From positions 1-13,446 of the forward strand of contig QHOP01000379.1 in the NCBI GenBank assembly GCA_003219345.1: a stretch of 13,446 bases of DNA, given 5' to 3'. This document shows, piece by piece, positions 11,969 through 13,446 of the stretch (position 1 is its first letter; each line of letters starts with the position of its first letter). The DNA is from Verrucomicrobiota bacterium (GTDB lineage Bacteria > Verrucomicrobiota > Verrucomicrobiia > Limisphaerales > AV2). The notes below the pieces were generated by a model, which worked only from the letters and a program-made list of their open reading frames with translations, did no database searches and was not told the origin of the DNA. The translations under genes and the position numbers were made by a program.

Positions 11969-13446
11969 CTACTGCTGTCGAATGCGGTAGAGCCTTATGT
12001 TTGCAGCAGCGGGAATTGTTTGCGGGTTATTCTGGTTGGACGAAGCGCCCCAAGGCCCTCGCACGGAAGTCGCCTCCTCCAGCATGCCAACGCCCGTCCA
12101 GGAGACGGTCACATTTGCACCCGACAACGTCGGCACATTTAAAACGGGCACGGCTCCGGCGTTGCGGGCGCGGAAGGCGAGCAATGCGTCAGGGTTCGAA
12201 GTGTTATTGACCAGAATTCTCGTTCCGTCCGGTTTGATCGAGAACCATTCCAAATCAGCCGCGCCGGACTCCTGACCGGCGACGAGGCGCATAGGGTAAA
12301 CACCGGCCGCAGGCACGGCGAAGCCGACCGTCACGTCCACTGCGCCAAACCCTTTGGGGCCGTCCCACTCGGCGATTCTCGGACTGCCGTCCCCTCGGAT
12401 CGTGGCGGTGACGACAATGCCGTTGGTCAGGTACGACTTGAGAAGTGCCGCTCCATAGCTTTCGGCGATGACCAGGACCGGAATCCGGACATTCGTATTG
12501 ATGTCACCGAGTCTGAAGGGGAAACCCGTATCTTCGGGCGTTGTCTGAAGCACCGCAACAGCTCCGGCAAGCTGGGCCTGTTCGGCTTTGAAAGCCGAGT
12601 CGCAGTTGGTGGCACCGCGATCCAGGAGCACAATCTTGCCGGCAAGGCTGCTGTTCGTTCCAATCAAACACGCGTCATCCGGCTTTCCGCTCGGCGTGGC
12701 ATAGGCGACTGGCGCAGTGAGTGCCGTCGATGGCAGGCCGCCGCCGAACTGCAGTTGGGTGATGTTCGTTGCGATAGCCACGCAGGGGATGACGAGGTTG
12801 GTTGGGGAGAGCAGTTGGAGCGTCTGATAACCCACTGTCCCGGCGCTGAGTCGGAATTGGTCCTCGTTATTGATACCCATCTGATAGTATCCGCTTGCGG
12901 GAAACCGGACGAAGGTGCGCACGTCGTCAATGAAGCTGTCCTCGCTGCCTGAGGTTCCCGGAATTCCAGGGAACGGCTCGTCGCCCGGGAAATTGGCTGT
13001 GGCGCCGCTGGAATTGATCCAGTTGACCACGCCAGGGACTGCGAACGTGTTGCCGGAAGCCGCGCCAGATAGTTCCGCAATATTCGGCCCCACAAGCCCA
13101 GCCAAAACGGCTTCGGAAAAGCCGATGCTCGCAGGCAGATCACTCTGCACCGATGGCGGGTCGGTGACCGGCAAAGTATCCACCTGATAAACACTGACGT
13201 TGAACCCAGGCTTTGTGGTGTCCTCAGATCCGAGGGGGCTTCGAAGCGACCCCGGCAGTGTCAGGTAGTCAGCCACCGTAAAGCGGAATTGATTGGTCTG
13301 GGTATCAGCCGGTGTCCCGTTGTCGCTGAAGACGATCTTGTACGTGTGCGGGGACAGCGCCGGCAAAAGTCCCGCCGCATATTGCACGATCGTATTAGTA
13401 GTGGCCACTTTCTGAATCGATGGCGATACGAGGTTGCTGTCCAAAA
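11969..13446 (-). CDS. C-terminal part of a large secreted protein with a PA domain (5' end beyond window)
   Basis: At least 491 residues of a probably extracellular protein; the frame is open to the window edge, so the start is missing. Numbered from the first whole codon used (TTG at 13444): a beta-sandwich-like stretch (about 1-150); a segment with VRTFVRFPASGYYQMGINNE (174-193) reminiscent of PA14-like carbohydrate-binding modules; and a PA (protease-associated) domain (about 242-350) with GKIVLLDRGATNCDSAFKAE, AQLAGAVAVLQTT and IPVLVIAESYGAALLKSYL. A further beta domain follows (about 353-430; AAGVYPMRLVAGQESGAADL then EWFSIKPDGTRILVNN). The tail VSWTGVGMLEEATSVRGPWG...IRLYRIRQQ is of a kind I associate with verrucomicrobial secreted proteins. 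PA domains usually accompany peptidases or sit in cell-surface proteins, but no catalytic domain is visible here, so the activity is unknown. Confidence 0.88.
   Translation of the reverse strand, partial: LDSNLVSPSIQKVATTNTIVQYAAGLLPALSPHTYKIVFSDNGTPADTQTNQFRFTVADYLTLPGSLRSPLGSEDTTKPGFNVSVYQVDTLPVTDPPSVQSDLPASIGFSEAVLAGLVGPNIAELSGAASGNTFAVPGVVNWINSSGATANFPGDEPFPGIPGTSGSEDSFIDDVRTFVRFPASGYYQMGINNEDQFRLSAGTVGYQTLQLLSPTNLVIPCVAIATNITQLQFGGGLPSTALTAPVAYATPSGKPDDACLIGTNSSLAGKIVLLDRGATNCDSAFKAEQAQLAGAVAVLQTTPEDTGFPFRLGDINTNVRIPVLVIAESYGAALLKSYLTNGIVVTATIRGDGSPRIAEWDGPKGFGAVDVTVGFAVPAAGVYPMRLVAGQESGAADLEWFSIKPDGTRILVNNTSNPDALLAFRARNAGAVPVLNVPTLSGANVTVSWTGVGMLEEATSVRGPWGASSNQNNPQTIPAAANIRLYRIRQQ

Noticed and set aside
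1..13446. CRISPR arrays, tRNA or rRNA genes, insertion-sequence transposases
   Set aside because: No regularly spaced direct repeats, cloverleaf-like segments, rRNA-like stretches or transposase motifs were seen on either strand.

Overview
The window looks like a chromosomal piece of a Verrucomicrobiota bacterium (Pedosphaera/Limisphaerales-like), or less likely a planctomycete. The strongest evidence is a PSCyt1-DUF1549-DUF1553 cytochrome-type protein together with a DUF1501 protein, a pairing expanded in the PVC superphylum. A secreted protein with a C-terminal tail of a type I associate with Verrucomicrobia agrees with this. DNA is GC-rich in the core genes and clearly AT-richer in two places (about 6570-6970 and 10960-11930). 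No rRNA, tRNA, CRISPR array or transposase was seen.

Left part (1-2790, minus strand): a drug-efflux operon read right to left. It runs tetR-type repressor, conserved-looking 102-aa protein, MexE-like membrane fusion lipoprotein, then the first 154 codons of a MexF-like RND pump that leaves the window. Two copies of a 16-bp dyad with half-sites TTGAC/GTCAA spaced by 6 bp lie before tetR and before the 102-aa gene. They are the likely operators of the TetR protein, so the operon is probably autoregulated at two points.

Middle (2790-8690, plus strand): a 91-bp near-palindrome (possible MITE/REP-like element) separates the efflux operon from the PVC pair. The 1168-aa cytochrome-type protein carries a discoidin-like domain nested inside another beta-rich domain. 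Its usual partner, the Tat-exported DUF1501 protein, does not follow directly. An AT-richer insert encoding a small lipoprotein and an orphan antitoxin-like protein lies between them.

Right part (8669-13446): an adenylylsulfate-kinase-like gene (minus) stands head to head with a TPR-sulfotransferase gene (plus). This suggests that the PAPS donor and the enzyme using it are made from one locus. A secreted protein of unknown function overlaps the sulfotransferase 3' end and may have a repeat-derived N-terminus. It converges on the C-terminal fragment of a large secreted protein with a PA (protease-associated) domain that runs in from beyond the right edge.

No wholly new system is evident. The most useful leads are the paired operators with the small efflux-operon protein, the kinase-sulfotransferase pair, the big palindrome, and the split PSD1-DUF1501 pair.
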